Shown in pieces: positions 53,191 through 63,016 of a DNA stretch of 64,000 bases. The notes under the pieces are model-generated. The model did no database searches, was not told the origin of the DNA, and saw nothing but the letters and a program-made list of their open reading frames with translations. Positions within the stretch are counted from its first letter, which is position 1. Each line of letters begins with the position of its first letter. The DNA comes from Erythrobacter tepidarius (GTDB lineage: Bacteria; Pseudomonadota; Alphaproteobacteria; Sphingomonadales; Sphingomonadaceae), in the NCBI RefSeq assembly GCF_002155695.1, contig NZ_MUYJ01000003.1, positions 1-64,000 on the forward strand, given 5' to 3'. The position numbers and the translations under genes are program-made.

Positions 53191-54327
53191 ATGAGGTTTT
53201 CGGCGGTTCTTCTGACAGGCGCAGCGGCATGCATCACCCTGCCCGCACAGGCCCGCGACGGGCAGTTCTACATCGGCATCAACGGCGGGGTCAGCCTCGA
53301 AGACCAGGTCGATGTCGATCTCGCCAACAACAACCCGCAAGCCAACGCCGCCTTTGCCGACACCAACAGCGGCATCGATGCCGATATCGTGGTCGGCTAC
53401 GATCTCGGGGCTTTCCGGCTCGAGGCCGAGGGCGGCTACAAGCGCAACGGCTATGACGGGCTGACCGTGGTCAATTCGGGCATCCTGCCGGGCGGCCTCA
53501 CGGTGCCGCCGGGCACGGTGGTGCAGAACGAGGCAGACCTGTCGATCTGGAGCGGAATGCTCAACGGGCTCGTCGAACTAGGCAAGGATGGCGGGGTGCA
53601 GGTCTTTGCCGGTGGCGGGGTCGGCATCGCCAAGCTCGATCTGCCGGTCAAGGTCGCCGGCATCGGCACGGTGGTCGACGACAGCGCCACCGATTTTGCC
53701 TGGCAACTGCTCGCCGGCCTGCGGGTGGCGGTCAGCGACCATGTCGATCTGGGGGTGAAGTATCGCTATTTCGTCGCCGACGGGTTCGCGCTCGAAGCGG
53801 CCAATGGCGTGCCGATCGAGGCGGGCTACACCGCGCATTCGGTGCTGGCGAGCCTGGTCTATAATTTCGGCGGGAAAGCCGCTCCGCCCCCGTCCCCGCC
53901 GCCACCTCCTCCGCCGCCACCTCCCCCGCCGCCGCCTCCGCCGCCTCCCCCGCCGCCGGCGGCACCCAAGCCGGTGTGCAGCACCGGGCCGTTCATCGTG
54001 TTCTTCGATTTCGACAAGTCCGACCTCACGGCCGAGGCTGCGACCATCCTCGATGCGGCCATCACCGCCTATGGCAATTGCGGCACGGCGCGGGTGATGC
54101 TGGCCGGTCACACCGACACCGCGGGCAGCGCGCGCTACAATATCGGCCTCGCCGCGCGCCGCAACGCCGCGGTGCGCAGCTATCTTACCGCGCGCGGCAT
54201 TCCCGATGCGCGGATCATGGCCGAGGCCTTTGGCGAGAGCCAGCCGCGCGTCCCCACCGCCGATGGCGTGCGCGAGGCGCAGAACCGCCGCGTCGAAGTG
54301 ACCTACGGCCCCGGCGCGGGGATGTAG
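53191..54327 (+). CDS. OmpA-family outer membrane protein with polyproline hinge
   Basis: 378 residues. A signal peptide (MRFSAVLLTGAAACITLPAQ, then ARDG) precedes an 8-stranded beta-barrel of about 200 residues (FYIGINGGVSLEDQV to LASLVYNFGGK). A ~25-residue Pro-rich hinge follows at 53884-53958 (24 Pro, 1 Ser). The C-terminal OmpA/MotB domain has IVFFDFDKSDLTAEAA and VMLAGHTDTAGSARYN and NRRVEVTYGP, which binds peptidoglycan. ATG 53191 has GGAGG 7-8 bases upstream. Function: porin/anchoring of the outer membrane. The gene stands alone and ends at a terminator. Confidence 0.92.
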   Translation: MRFSAVLLTGAAACITLPAQARDGQFYIGINGGVSLEDQVDVDLANNNPQANAAFADTNSGIDADIVVGYDLGAFRLEAEGGYKRNGYDGLTVVNSGILPGGLTVPPGTVVQNEADLSIWSGMLNGLVELGKDGGVQVFAGGGVGIAKLDLPVKVAGIGTVVDDSATDFAWQLLAGLRVAVSDHVDLGVKYRYFVADGFALEAANGVPIEAGYTAHSVLASLVYNFGGKAAPPPSPPPPPPPPPPPPPPPPPPPPPAAPKPVCSTGPFIVFFDFDKSDLTAEAATILDAAITAYGNCGTARVMLAGHTDTAGSARYNIGLAARRNAAVRSYLTARGIPDARIMAEAFGESQPRVPTADGVREAQNRRVEVTYGPGAGM

Positions 54328-54356
54328 TCCTCGGCTTCCACAATATGCCTGCATTT

Positions 54357-54384
54357 GGGGGGCGACCGCTGGTTGCCCCCTCTT
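54357..54384 (+). terminator. Hairpin terminator after the OmpA gene
   Basis: Stem of 10 bp at 54358-54367 with 54371-54380 (gggggcgacc and ggttgccccc, one G-T wobble), 3-base loop, then tctttctgt. It lies 30 bp after the stop and just before the convergent dnaE end, so it may serve both directions. Confidence 0.7.
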
Positions 54385-54393
54385 TCTGTGCGG

Positions 54394-57300
54394 CTAAGCG
54401 ACGAGCCGCAGCGCCGCCTTGCTCTTGACCGGCACCAGCTCGACATTGCTGATGCCCGGCACCTCGGCCAGTCGCTCGGCCATCTCGCCCGACAGCAGGA
54501 AGCCGCGCCCAAGCCGCAGCTGCGCATGGCCGCCGCTCTCCAGCCGCAGCCGCACCACCACCTCGCCATTGCCGATCAAATCGCCGTCATCCCTCACATC
54601 GAGCGCGAGCTTGAGTTCGCGCAGCGCGTCGAGGCTGGCGATATCGGCCCTGAGCTGCATCGGCGTGGCCCCGCTCACCGCGCTCAGCGGGCGGGCGCTG
54701 CGCACGGTGAGGCGCGGCGGCTCGTCGGGATTGGGCGCGTCGAGCTCGACCGTCATCAGCAGGCACTCGCCATCCGCGGCCCAGCGTTCGAACTGCGGCA
54801 CGAGCGCCTCCTCGAAGCAGGCTGCCGAGAACTGGCCGGAACTGTCAGAGAAATCGGCGCGCACGAAGGTGCCGCCCTTGCGGGTGCGGGCCTTGGTGAT
54901 GCCTTCGACCAGCACCGCCATCACCGCCGCCCCGCGCCCGCCCGCAGGCGCGCCGCCTTCCATCAGGCTCTGATAGGTGCGCGCGCCATTGGCCGAGGCC
55001 AACTCGCGATACTGCTGCACCGGGTGGGCAGAAAAGTAGAAGCCGAAATTCTCGCGCTCCTTCGCCATGCGCTCGGGCTTGCTCCACGGCGTGGCGGCGG
55101 CAAGCCGCAGATCACCACCGGCAGAATCCTCTCCGCCGAACAGCCCGGCCTGCCCGCTGCTGCGCTCGCGCATCGCTGCATCGGCCACCGCCAGCAGCCG
55201 CTCGGCATTGGTGTGGAGCAAAGCGCGATCAGGCTCGAGCGTGTCGAGCGCGCCGGCGCAGATCAGCGCTTCGAGCTGGCGGCGGTTCATCGTGCCCTGC
55301 GGCAGGCGCTCGAAGAAATCCTTGAGGCTGGTGAACGGCCCGCCGGCCTCGCGCTCGGCAACGATCGCCTCCATCGCCTTCTCGCCGACATTGCGGATCC
55401 CGGCGAGGGCATAGCGCACCGCATAGCCGTGATCGGTCTGTTCGACAGTGAAGCGCGCCTCGGAGGCATTGATGCACGGCGGCAGCACTTCGATCCCTCC
55501 CGATCCGTTGGGATAGCGCCGCGCATCGTCGACAAACACGCTGAGCTTGTCCGACTGGTGCATGTCAAAGCACATCGAAGCGGCGTAGAATTCCTCGGGG
55601 TAATGCGCCTTGAGCCAGCCGGTCTGGTAAGCGAGCAGCGCATAGGCGGCCGCGTGGCTCTTGTTGAAGCCGTAGCCGGCGAACTTGTCGATCAAGTCGA
55701 ACAGCTCGTTGGCGCGCTTGGCATCGATGCCCGAAACCGCCTTGCAACCCTCGACGAAGCGGCCACGCTGAGCGTCCATTTCGGCCTGCACCTTCTTGCC
55801 CATCGCGCGGCGCAGCAGGTCCGCATCGCCGAGCGAATAGCCGGCCAGCACCTGGGCTGCCTGCATCACCTGTTCCTGATAGACGAAGATGCCGTAGGTT
55901 TCGGCAAGGATTCCTTCGAGCTTGGGGTGTGGATAGTCGATCGGCACGAGGCCCGCCTTGCGCTTGCCGAACAGGTCGATGTTGTCCATCGGGCCGGGCC
56001 GATAAAGCGAGACGAGCGCGATGATATCGCCGAAATTGGTCGGCTTCACCGATTTGAGCGTGCGCCGCATCCCTTCGGACTCGAGCTGGAACACCCCTAC
56101 CGTGTTGCCCGCCTTCATCAGATCATAGACCGCCGGATCATCGAGCGGCAGCGCGCCGAGGTCGATGGCAATGCCACGCTGCGCCAGCAGATCGACCGCC
56201 TTGCGCAGCACCGAGAGGGTCTTCAATCCGAGGAAGTCGAACTTCACCAGGCCCGAGGATTCGACATGCTTCATGTCGAACTGGGTCACCGGCATGTCCG
56301 AGCGTGGATCGCGATAGAGCGGCACGAGCTGCGCCAGCGGGCGATCGCCGATCACAACGCCCGCCGCATGGGTCGAGGAATTGCGCGGCAGGCCCTCGAG
56401 CTGCATCGCCAGATCGACCAGGCGCTTCACTTCGGGGTCGTTATCGTATTCGCGCTTGAAGTCGGCCACGCCGTTCAAGGCGCGCGACAGCGACCAGGGA
56501 TCGGTCGGGTGGTTGGGCACCATCTTGCACAGGCGGTCGACCTGTCCGTAGCCCATCTGCAGGATGCGCCCGCAATCGCGCAGCACCGCGCGCGCCTTGA
56601 GCTTGCCGAAGGTGATGATCTGCGCGACGTGATCTGCGCCATATTTCTGCTGGACATAGCGGATCACTTCGCCGCGCCGGGTTTCGCAGAAGTCGATATC
56701 GAAGTCGGGCATCGACACGCGTTCGGGATTGAGAAAACGTTCGAACAGCAACCCAAGCCGGATCGGATCGAGATCGGTGATGGTCAGCGCCCATGCCACC
56801 GCCGAGCCCGCGCCCGAGCCGCGCCCCGGCCCCACGGGAATGCCCTGCTCCTTGGCCCACTTGATGAAGTCGGCAACGATCAGAAAATAGCCGGGGAAGC
56901 CCATCTTCACGATCACCTCGATCTCGAATTCGAGGCGGTCGGAATAGACGCGGCGCTCGTCCTCGGTGAGATCGGGATAGGCGGCGAGCCGCGCTTCAAG
57001 CCCCCGGCGCGAATCTTCAGCCAGCATCCGCGCCTCGCCCGCCAGATCGCCCGCAAGGCTGGGCAGGATCGGCTTGCGATAGGGCGGTGCGAAGGCGCAA
57101 CGCTGGGCGATGACGAGCGTATTGGCCAGCCCCTCGGGCAGATCGGCGAACAGCTCCTCCATCATGCTGGCCGATTTGACATAGGCCTCGCGGTTGGAGC
57201 GCGGGCGATCCTCGGCCTCGATCTGAGTCGAATGGGCGATGCAGAGCATCGCGTCATGCGCCCCGTATTGATGCGGCTCGGCAAAATTGGCAGGGTTGGT

Positions 57301-57906
57301 GGCGACCAGCGGAAGGTCGCGGGCATAGGCAAGTTCGATCAACGCCTCTTCGGCGCGCTGTGTCACCGGATCGCCGGCGCGCGCGATCTCGATGTAGAGC
57401 CGCGCGGGAAACAGCGCTTCCAGCCGCTCGGCCAGCCGCGCCGCGGCCTCGTGTTGGCCATCGGCGAGCAGCCGCGTCAGCCCGCCCTCGCCCGCCCCGG
57501 TCAGCGCGATCAGCCCGCCGGTGCGCCCTTCGAGATCGGCCAGCGTGACATGCGGTTCGAGTTCCAGCGGGCGATCGAGATGCGCCTTGCTGACGAGGTG
57601 GCAGAGATTGGCATAGCCTGCCTCATCCTGCACATAGAGCGGCAGGTAGTCGATCGTCCGCGCGCTCGATCCGTCCACGCCCTCGCGCGCGACGCCCAGC
57701 AGCGTGCCGATGATCGGCTGCACCCCTTCGCCCTTGCAGGCGCTGGCGAAGGCCATGATGCCGTAAAGCCCGTTGCGGTCGCAGATTGCGATCGCGGGAA
57801 AGCCGCGCTCCCTCGCCAGCTTGGCGATCGCCTTGGGATCGATCGCCCCTTCGAGCATCGAATAGGACGACATCACGCGCAGCGGAACGAAGGGAGCAAA
57901 GGCCAT
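54394..57906 (-). CDS. dnaE: DNA polymerase III alpha subunit
   Basis: 1170 residues. Replicative polymerase of the chromosome. The catalytic region carries DFDIDFCETRRGEVIRY and PVGPGRGSGAGSAVAW. The hinge includes YRPGPMDNIDLFGKRKAGLV and MGKKVQAEMDAQRGRFVEG, and the C-terminal part (OB domain) carries VEGITKARTRKGGTFVRAD. The N-terminal PHP domain begins FVPLRVMSSYSMLEGAIDP, where the HxxxH of E. coli (FVHLRVHSDYS) is replaced by P and M. The metal site is therefore probably lost and proofreading should rely on a separate epsilon subunit. ATG 57906. Confidence 0.97.
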   Translation of the reverse strand: MAFAPFVPLRVMSSYSMLEGAIDPKAIAKLARERGFPAIAICDRNGLYGIMAFASACKGEGVQPIIGTLLGVAREGVDGSSARTIDYLPLYVQDEAGYANLCHLVSKAHLDRPLELEPHVTLADLEGRTGGLIALTGAGEGGLTRLLADGQHEAAARLAERLEALFPARLYIEIARAGDPVTQRAEEALIELAYARDLPLVATNPANFAEPHQYGAHDAMLCIAHSTQIEAEDRPRSNREAYVKSASMMEELFADLPEGLANTLVIAQRCAFAPPYRKPILPSLAGDLAGEARMLAEDSRRGLEARLAAYPDLTEDERRVYSDRLEFEIEVIVKMGFPGYFLIVADFIKWAKEQGIPVGPGRGSGAGSAVAWALTITDLDPIRLGLLFERFLNPERVSMPDFDIDFCETRRGEVIRYVQQKYGADHVAQIITFGKLKARAVLRDCGRILQMGYGQVDRLCKMVPNHPTDPWSLSRALNGVADFKREYDNDPEVKRLVDLAMQLEGLPRNSSTHAAGVVIGDRPLAQLVPLYRDPRSDMPVTQFDMKHVESSGLVKFDFLGLKTLSVLRKAVDLLAQRGIAIDLGALPLDDPAVYDLMKAGNTVGVFQLESEGMRRTLKSVKPTNFGDIIALVSLYRPGPMDNIDLFGKRKAGLVPIDYPHPKLEGILAETYGIFVYQEQVMQAAQVLAGYSLGDADLLRRAMGKKVQAEMDAQRGRFVEGCKAVSGIDAKRANELFDLIDKFAGYGFNKSHAAAYALLAYQTGWLKAHYPEEFYAASMCFDMHQSDKLSVFVDDARRYPNGSGGIEVLPPCINASEARFTVEQTDHGYAVRYALAGIRNVGEKAMEAIVAEREAGGPFTSLKDFFERLPQGTMNRRQLEALICAGALDTLEPDRALLHTNAERLLAVADAAMRERSSGQAGLFGGEDSAGGDLRLAAATPWSKPERMAKERENFGFYFSAHPVQQYRELASANGARTYQSLMEGGAPAGGRGAAVMAVLVEGITKARTRKGGTFVRADFSDSSGQFSAACFEEALVPQFERWAADGECLLMTVELDAPNPDEPPRLTVRSARPLSAVSGATPMQLRADIASLDALRELKLALDVRDDGDLIGNGEVVVRLRLESGGHAQLRLGRGFLLSGEMAERLAEVPGISNVELVPVKSKAALRLVA

Positions 57907-57980
57907 GAGCGCAGTTTAGGAATTTGCGCCGATTTCGGAAGCGTTCCCGCCGGTTAATTCTCCACAGGGGGTGGCTGTCG

Positions 57981-58460
57981 TCAGAGCAGCTTCTCGATGT
58001 CGGCGGCGATGCTTTCGGGCTTGTCGGTCGGGGCGTAGCGCTTGACGACCCGGCCCTCGCGGTCGATCAGGAACTTGGTGAAGTTCCACTTGATCGCCGT
58101 GGTGCCCATCAGCCCCTTGGCTTGCCGCTTCATCCAGTCGAACAAGGGCGAGGCATTCTCGCCATTGACGTCGATCTTGGCCATCAGCGGGAAAGTGACC
58201 CCGAAATTGACCTTGCAGAACTGCTCGATCTCCGCGTCGCTGCCCGGTTCCTGCGCGCCGAATTGATTGCAGGGGAAACCCAGCACCTCGAACCCGCGGT
58301 CCCGGTATCGCCGGTAGAGCTGCTCGAGCCCGTCATATTGGGGCGTGAAGCCGCACTTGCTGGCGGTGTTGACGACCAGCAGCACCTTGCCGAGCTTGCT
58401 CGACAGATCGAGCGGTTCGCCCGTGTTGGTGGTGACGGTGAAATCGGCAATCGTGGTCAT
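57981..58460 (-). CDS. Glutathione peroxidase (Cys type)
   Basis: 159 residues. Reduces hydroperoxides in the cytoplasm using glutathione or thioredoxin. The active Cys is in NTASKCGFTPQYDGL (Cys, not selenocysteine), Gln in PCNQFGAQEPG and Trp/Asn in IKWNFTKFLID. No signal peptide. ATG 58460; it follows the Lol ATPase gene after 13 bp and so may share its transcript. Confidence 0.94.
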   Translation of the reverse strand: MTTIADFTVTTNTGEPLDLSSKLGKVLLVVNTASKCGFTPQYDGLEQLYRRYRDRGFEVLGFPCNQFGAQEPGSDAEIEQFCKVNFGVTFPLMAKIDVNGENASPLFDWMKRQAKGLMGTTAIKWNFTKFLIDREGRVVKRYAPTDKPESIAADIEKLL

Positions 58461-58473
58461 GTCCCGTCCTGTG

Positions 58474-59163
58474 TCAAAGTCCTTCGATCAACACGCCGTC
58501 CTTGAGCCGCACCACCCGGTCCATCCGCGCGGCGAGGCGTTCGTTGTGGGTGGCGACCAAGGCCGCACTGCCCTCGCCCCGCACCAGCGCGAGGAACTGG
58601 CCCAGTACCACGTCCGAAGTCGCCTCGTCGAGATTGCCGGTCGGCTCGTCCGCGAGCACCAGCATCGGCCGGTTGGCGAGCGCGCGGGCCACCGCGACGC
58701 GCTGCTGTTCACCGCCGGAAAGCTGGCTCGGCCGGTGGGTCAGGCGTTCGCCGAGACCGAGACCGGTCAGCAGGGCATCGGCGCGCGCTTCGGCCGCCGC
58801 GCGCGCCACCCCGCGAATCATCTGCGGCATCACCACGTTCTCGCGCGCGTCGAAATCGGGCAGGAGGTGGTGAAACTGGTAAACAAAGCCGAGATGTTCG
58901 CGCCTGAGCTGGGTGCGCTCATCCCCGGCGAGGTGTTCCGCCTGCTGCCCGGCAAGGACGATCGAACCCTCGAACCCGCCTTCGAGCAGGCCGATCGCCT
59001 GGAGCATGGTCGACTTGCCCGAACCCGACGGCCCAAGCAGGGCAACGATCTCGCCCGGCATGATGTCGAGGTTCACGCCGCGCAGCACGTCGATGCGCTG
59101 CCCGCCCTGTTCGAACGAGCGCCGGAGGCCCCTGAGCGAAACGATTGGCCGGGGGCTATTCAT
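58474..59163 (-). CDS. lolD: Lipoprotein-release ABC transporter ATPase
   Basis: 229 residues. Walker [20 protein letters not shown], signature [18 protein letters not shown] and Walker [19 protein letters not shown] are typical of LolD/MacB-type ATPases. Together with the adjacent permease it releases outer-membrane lipoproteins to LolA. ATG 59163 overlaps the permease stop by 8 bp, so the two are coupled. Confidence 0.93.
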   Translation of the reverse strand: MNSPRPIVSLRGLRRSFEQGGQRIDVLRGVNLDIMPGEIVALLGPSGSGKSTMLQAIGLLEGGFEGSIVLAGQQAEHLAGDERTQLRREHLGFVYQFHHLLPDFDARENVVMPQMIRGVARAAAEARADALLTGLGLGERLTHRPSQLSGGEQQRVAVARALANRPMLVLADEPTGNLDEATSDVVLGQFLALVRGEGSAALVATHNERLAARMDRVVRLKDGVLIEGL

Positions 59164-60409
59164 AGCGCAGCACCTGCACCGGATCGGTATTGGCTGCCTT
59201 GAGCGCCGGATAGAGCGTCGCCAGGAAGCTCATCCCCAGCGCCAGCGCGACAATGCCGAGGACCTCCCATGGATCGGTGCGTGAGGGCAGGCTGGAAAGG
59301 AAGCGCACTTCCGGGTTCCAGATCTGCTGGCCGGTGGCGAAGGCGATGGCGGCGACGATCTGTTCGCGGAAGAACAGCACGACCGCGCCCAGCGCCAGCC
59401 CCGCGGCCGTGCCGATTGCGCCGATAGTGGTGCCGGTGGTGACGAAGATCTTGAGCAGGCTTTTCCGCGTTGCGCCCATCGTGCGCATGATCGCGATGTC
59501 GCGGGTCTTGGCGCGCACCAGCATGACCAGGCTCGACAGAATGTTGAAAGATGCCACCACCACCATGAAACTCAAGGCGAAGAACATCGCCACGCGCTCC
59601 ACCTGAAGCGCCTCGAACAGCGCGGAGTTGATGCTCTTCCAGTCGGACACCACCGCCTGCCCGGCAAGCTTGTCGGCGATCGGCTGGAGAATCTGGCTGA
59701 CCTTGTCCGGATCCTCGACGGTGACCTCGATCATCCCGATCTTGTCGCCCATCAGCAGCAGCGTCTGCGCCGCGCTGATCGGCAGGACAACGAACTTCTC
59801 GTCATAGTCGTAGATGCCGACCTCGAAGATCGCCCCGACCTCGTAGCCGATCTGGCGGATCGAGGTTCCGAACGGGGTGGCGCGGCCCTGGGGATTGATG
59901 ATCGTAATCGTGTCACCCACCCGGATGCCAAGGTTTTGCGCCAGCCGCGAGCCGATCGCCACCCGGCCCGCTGCCCCGACCGCCGAGGCCTGGTAGAGCT
60001 TGCGGATATCGCCCATCACCACCTTGTCGCTCAGCGCGTCAATGTTCTCGTCGGTCTCGCCCCGCACGAACACCGCTTCCACCCTACCATCGAAGCTGAT
60101 CAGCAAGGGCTGCTCGATCAGCGGCGAGGCTTCGACCACGCCCGGCGTGCGCTCGACATTGGCGAGCACGCTCTGCCAGTTGTCGAGCCTGCCGCCATAG
60201 GCCTGGACGATGGCATGGCCGTTCAGCCCCACGATCTTGTCGAGCAACTCGGCGCGAAAGCCGTTCATAACGCTCATCACCACCACCAGCAGCGCGACCG
60301 AGAGCGCCACCACGCCCACCGCAATGCTTGCAACCAGCGCGATGAAGGCCTCGCCCTTGCCGGGCCAGAGGTAACGCTTGGCGATCATCCATTCGAAGGG
60401 GGAAAGCAT
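59156..60409 (-). CDS. Lipoprotein-release ABC transporter permease (LolC/E/F-type)
   Basis: 417 residues from ATG 60409. An N-terminal hydrophobic segment ([20 protein letters not shown]) is followed by a large periplasmic domain, then three more helices near residues 275, 325 and 380 ([20 protein letters not shown] and [15 protein letters not shown]), ending [17 protein letters not shown]. This is the MacB/FtsX-like Lol plan. A single permease is visible where E. coli has LolC plus LolE, so a homodimeric LolF-type complex is possible. The upstream in-frame extension has no support. Confidence 0.9.
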   Translation of the reverse strand: MLSPFEWMIAKRYLWPGKGEAFIALVASIAVGVVALSVALLVVVMSVMNGFRAELLDKIVGLNGHAIVQAYGGRLDNWQSVLANVERTPGVVEASPLIEQPLLISFDGRVEAVFVRGETDENIDALSDKVVMGDIRKLYQASAVGAAGRVAIGSRLAQNLGIRVGDTITIINPQGRATPFGTSIRQIGYEVGAIFEVGIYDYDEKFVVLPISAAQTLLLMGDKIGMIEVTVEDPDKVSQILQPIADKLAGQAVVSDWKSINSALFEALQVERVAMFFALSFMVVVASFNILSSLVMLVRAKTRDIAIMRTMGATRKSLLKIFVTTGTTIGAIGTAAGLALGAVVLFFREQIVAAIAFATGQQIWNPEVRFLSSLPSRTDPWEVLGIVALALGMSFLATLYPALKAANTDPVQVLRYE

Positions 60410-60669
60410 GGAAGGTGGGGTGCTGCCTTTATGGTGAACGCTGCCTGTAGTGCGCCGGACATGCCGCTGCAATCCCGCGCTTGGCCATTGTCCTGTCGCC
60501 GCCGGGCTTGCGCAGGTCAGCCGGCATGATCGGCAAGGCACGCCGCGCCTGTCACATCGCGGTCAGCAAAAAGGCGGGCATGGCGGGGCCGCTATCCCTT
60601 GTAATTGATCCGTCATATCGCCATTGGGGCAAGGCCCACCCCGCGGCTGATTTGCGGGCAGGTCTGGTG
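60410..60669. promoter_or_regulatory. Divergent lol/purF intergenic region
   Basis: 260 bp between the divergent permease and purF genes, holding both promoters. The open frame through it in phase with purF (to 60481) shows no similarity to purF N-termini and is taken as non-coding. No clear purine riboswitch or PurR-type operator was recognised. Confidence 0.35.
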
Positions 60670-62157
60670 ATGCCGATGACACCCCTCGAAGTGACTCACC
60701 CCTTCCACTATGCCGATGGCGACAAACTGCGCGAGGAATGCGGCATCTTCGGCGCGATCAATGCATCGGATGCGGCGGCGGCAACCGCGCTGGGCCTCCA
60801 CGCGCTCCAGCACCGCGGGCAGGAAGCGGCGGGAATCGTCAGCTGGGACGGCTCGGAGTTCTACGCCCGGCGGGGCCTTGGCCATGTCGCCGAAAATTTC
60901 TCCTCCCCCGAAGCCATCGCCGAACTGCCCGGTCATATGGCCGCCGGCCACGTGCGCTATTCCACCACTGGCGGTTCGGGCCTGCGCAACGTCCAGCCGC
61001 TCTATGCCGATCTTGCCAGCGGCGGCTTTGCCGTGGCGCACAATGGCAATATCTCCAACGCCATGACCTTGCGCGCCGATCTGGTGAACAAGGGTTCGAT
61101 CTTCCAGTCGACTTCGGACACGGAGGTGATCATCCACCTGGTTGCCACCAGTCGCTACCCCACGATTGCCGACCGGCTGGTGGACGCGCTGCGACTGGTC
61201 GAGGGCGCCTATGCCCTGATCGTGATGACGCCCGAGGGCATGATCGCCTGCCGCGATCCGCTCGGCATCCGTCCGCTGGTGATGGGGCGGATGGGCGAAT
61301 CGATCCTGTTCGCCTCCGAAACCGTCGCCTTCGACGTGGTCGGCGCCGAGGTCATCCGCGAAGTCGAGCCCGGCGAACTGGTGCTGGTCAATTTCTCGGG
61401 CGAAATCCGCTCGGTGCGTCCCTTCGGCAACCCGGCCCCGCGCCCCTGCATCTTCGAACACGTCTATTTCAGCCGCCCCGATTCCGTATTCGTCGGCCGT
61501 TCGGTCTATGAGACGCGCAAGGCGATCGGAGTGCAGCTCGCGCGCGAGGCGCCGTGCGAGGCCGATCTGGTCGTCCCCGTCCCCGACAGCGGTGTGCCGG
61601 CCGCGCTCGGCTTCGCTCAGGCCTCGGGTATCCCCTTCGAGCTTGGCATCATCCGCTCGCACTATGTCGGGCGCACCTTCATCCAGCCCGGCGACGGCGC
61701 GCGCCATTCGAGCGTCAAGCGCAAGCACAATGCCAACCGCGCGCTCGTCGAAGGTCGGCGCATCGTCCTGATCGACGATTCGATCGTGCGCGGTACCACC
61801 TCGCTCAAGATCGTCGAGATGATGCGTGAGGCGGGCGCGGCCGAAGTCCATTTCCGCGTCGCCAGCCCGCCGACGGCGCATTCCTGCTTCTACGGGGTGG
61901 ACACGCCCGAACGCTCCAAGCTGCTGGCTGCGCGCATGGACCTGGAACCGATGCGCGAATTCATCAAGGCCGACAGCCTCGCCTTCATCTCGATCGACGG
62001 GCTTTACCGCGCAGTCGGGCATGAACAGCGCGATCCGGCCCGGCCGCAGTTCTGCGACGCCTGCTTCACCGGCGACTACCCCACTTCGCTCACCGACCTT
62101 GCGCTGGCCGAAGCCAAGAACGCCGAGCTTCCCTTCGCTGACCCCAAGGCCGCATGA
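60670..62157 (+). CDS. purF: Amidophosphoribosyltransferase
   Basis: 495 residues. Catalyses the first committed step of purine synthesis: PRPP + glutamine to phosphoribosylamine. The N-terminal Ntn glutaminase begins at the processed Cys in REECGIFGAINAS after a short propeptide. The PRTase part has RRIVLIDDSIVRGTTS. GHVRYSTTGGSGLRNVQPL and FAVAHNGNISNA match the glutaminase. ATG 60670 and ATG 60676 are both possible. It is followed after 4 bp by an SDR gene, probably in one operon. Confidence 0.96.
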   Translation: MPMTPLEVTHPFHYADGDKLREECGIFGAINASDAAAATALGLHALQHRGQEAAGIVSWDGSEFYARRGLGHVAENFSSPEAIAELPGHMAAGHVRYSTTGGSGLRNVQPLYADLASGGFAVAHNGNISNAMTLRADLVNKGSIFQSTSDTEVIIHLVATSRYPTIADRLVDALRLVEGAYALIVMTPEGMIACRDPLGIRPLVMGRMGESILFASETVAFDVVGAEVIREVEPGELVLVNFSGEIRSVRPFGNPAPRPCIFEHVYFSRPDSVFVGRSVYETRKAIGVQLAREAPCEADLVVPVPDSGVPAALGFAQASGIPFELGIIRSHYVGRTFIQPGDGARHSSVKRKHNANRALVEGRRIVLIDDSIVRGTTSLKIVEMMREAGAAEVHFRVASPPTAHSCFYGVDTPERSKLLAARMDLEPMREFIKADSLAFISIDGLYRAVGHEQRDPARPQFCDACFTGDYPTSLTDLALAEAKNAELPFADPKAA

Positions 62158-62161
62158 TTCC

Positions 62162-62878
62162 ATGACCGAGACTGCAAAACCGCTTTCCGGGCGCATCGCG
62201 CTCGTCACCGGCGCGAGCCGCGGCATCGGCGCGGCCACCGCCAAGGCGCTGGCTGGGGCCGGTGCACACGTCATTCTCGTCGCCCGCAAGGTCAAGGCGC
62301 TGGAGGCGGTCGAGGATGAAATCCATGCCGCGGGCGGAACCTCGACCATCGCCCCGCTCGATCTGACCGAGCCGGATTCGATCACGCGCCTCGCCACGGC
62401 GATTGCCGGCCGCTGGAACAAGCTCGATATCCTCGTGCTTTCAGCAGCCTATCTGCCGGATCTGACACCGGTTGCGCAGATCGAACCCAAGCAGTTCAAC
62501 CAGGCCCTGCTGACCAATGTGGTCGCCACGCAGGCGATGATTGCCGCCTTCGACACGATGCTGCGCCAGTCCGAGGCGGGCCGGTTGATTGGCCTCACCA
62601 GCAGTCTCGGTCGCGCGCCGCGGGCCTATTGGGGCGCCTATGGCGCGACCAAGGCGGCGTTCGAGAACCTGCTGGAAACCTATGGCGCGGAAGTGGAGAA
62701 GCTCAGCCGCCTGCGCGTCGCGATCATCGATCCGGGCGCGACCCGCACCGACATGCGTGCCCGGGCCTTCCCCGGCGAGGATCCGGAGACGGTCAAGCCT
62801 CCCGAAGTCGTCGCCGACCGGCTGGTCGCGCTGCTGGTGGAAGGCTTCGACATGCTCCACCGCGAACGCATCGGCTGA
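62162..62878 (+). CDS. SDR-family oxidoreductase
   Basis: 238 residues. The classical SDR pattern is visible: IALVTGASRGIGAATAKALA, APLDLTEPDSITRLA, the catalytic Ser/Tyr in RLIGLTSSLGRAPRAYWGAY followed by GATKAAFENL, and IIDPGATRTDMRARAFPGED. It has the same length and motif layout as short-chain 3-oxoacyl reductases, but the substrate is unknown. It begins 4 bp after purF. Confidence 0.9.
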   Translation: MTETAKPLSGRIALVTGASRGIGAATAKALAGAGAHVILVARKVKALEAVEDEIHAAGGTSTIAPLDLTEPDSITRLATAIAGRWNKLDILVLSAAYLPDLTPVAQIEPKQFNQALLTNVVATQAMIAAFDTMLRQSEAGRLIGLTSSLGRAPRAYWGAYGATKAAFENLLETYGAEVEKLSRLRVAIIDPGATRTDMRARAFPGEDPETVKPPEVVADRLVALLVEGFDMLHRERIG

Positions 62879-63016
62879 ATTGTTTTCGCGCGCCTTTTCG
62901 GCAAGCGGGGGCAGCGGTTTACCAATTCCGGTAACGGCGCCTTAGGGATTTCAGGCTCATTCAACCTGATAGCTCAGGCCGCGTGCGCGGCCCGCGTCTG
63001 ACACGAGGTTGAAGTC

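Noticed and set aside
53884-53958. Proline-rich stretch as a tandem DNA repeat
   Set aside because: Codon use is mixed (CCG, CCT, CCC) without a strict unit; it is a protein hinge rather than a DNA satellite.
54355-57957. 1200-codon open frame on the plus strand
   Set aside because: It is the antisense of dnaE and arises from the GC-rich codon bias; its composition and lack of domains mark it as a shadow.
62879-62940. Short stem ttacc/ggtaa after the SDR gene as terminator
   Set aside because: Only 5 bp and no T-run; too weak to report.
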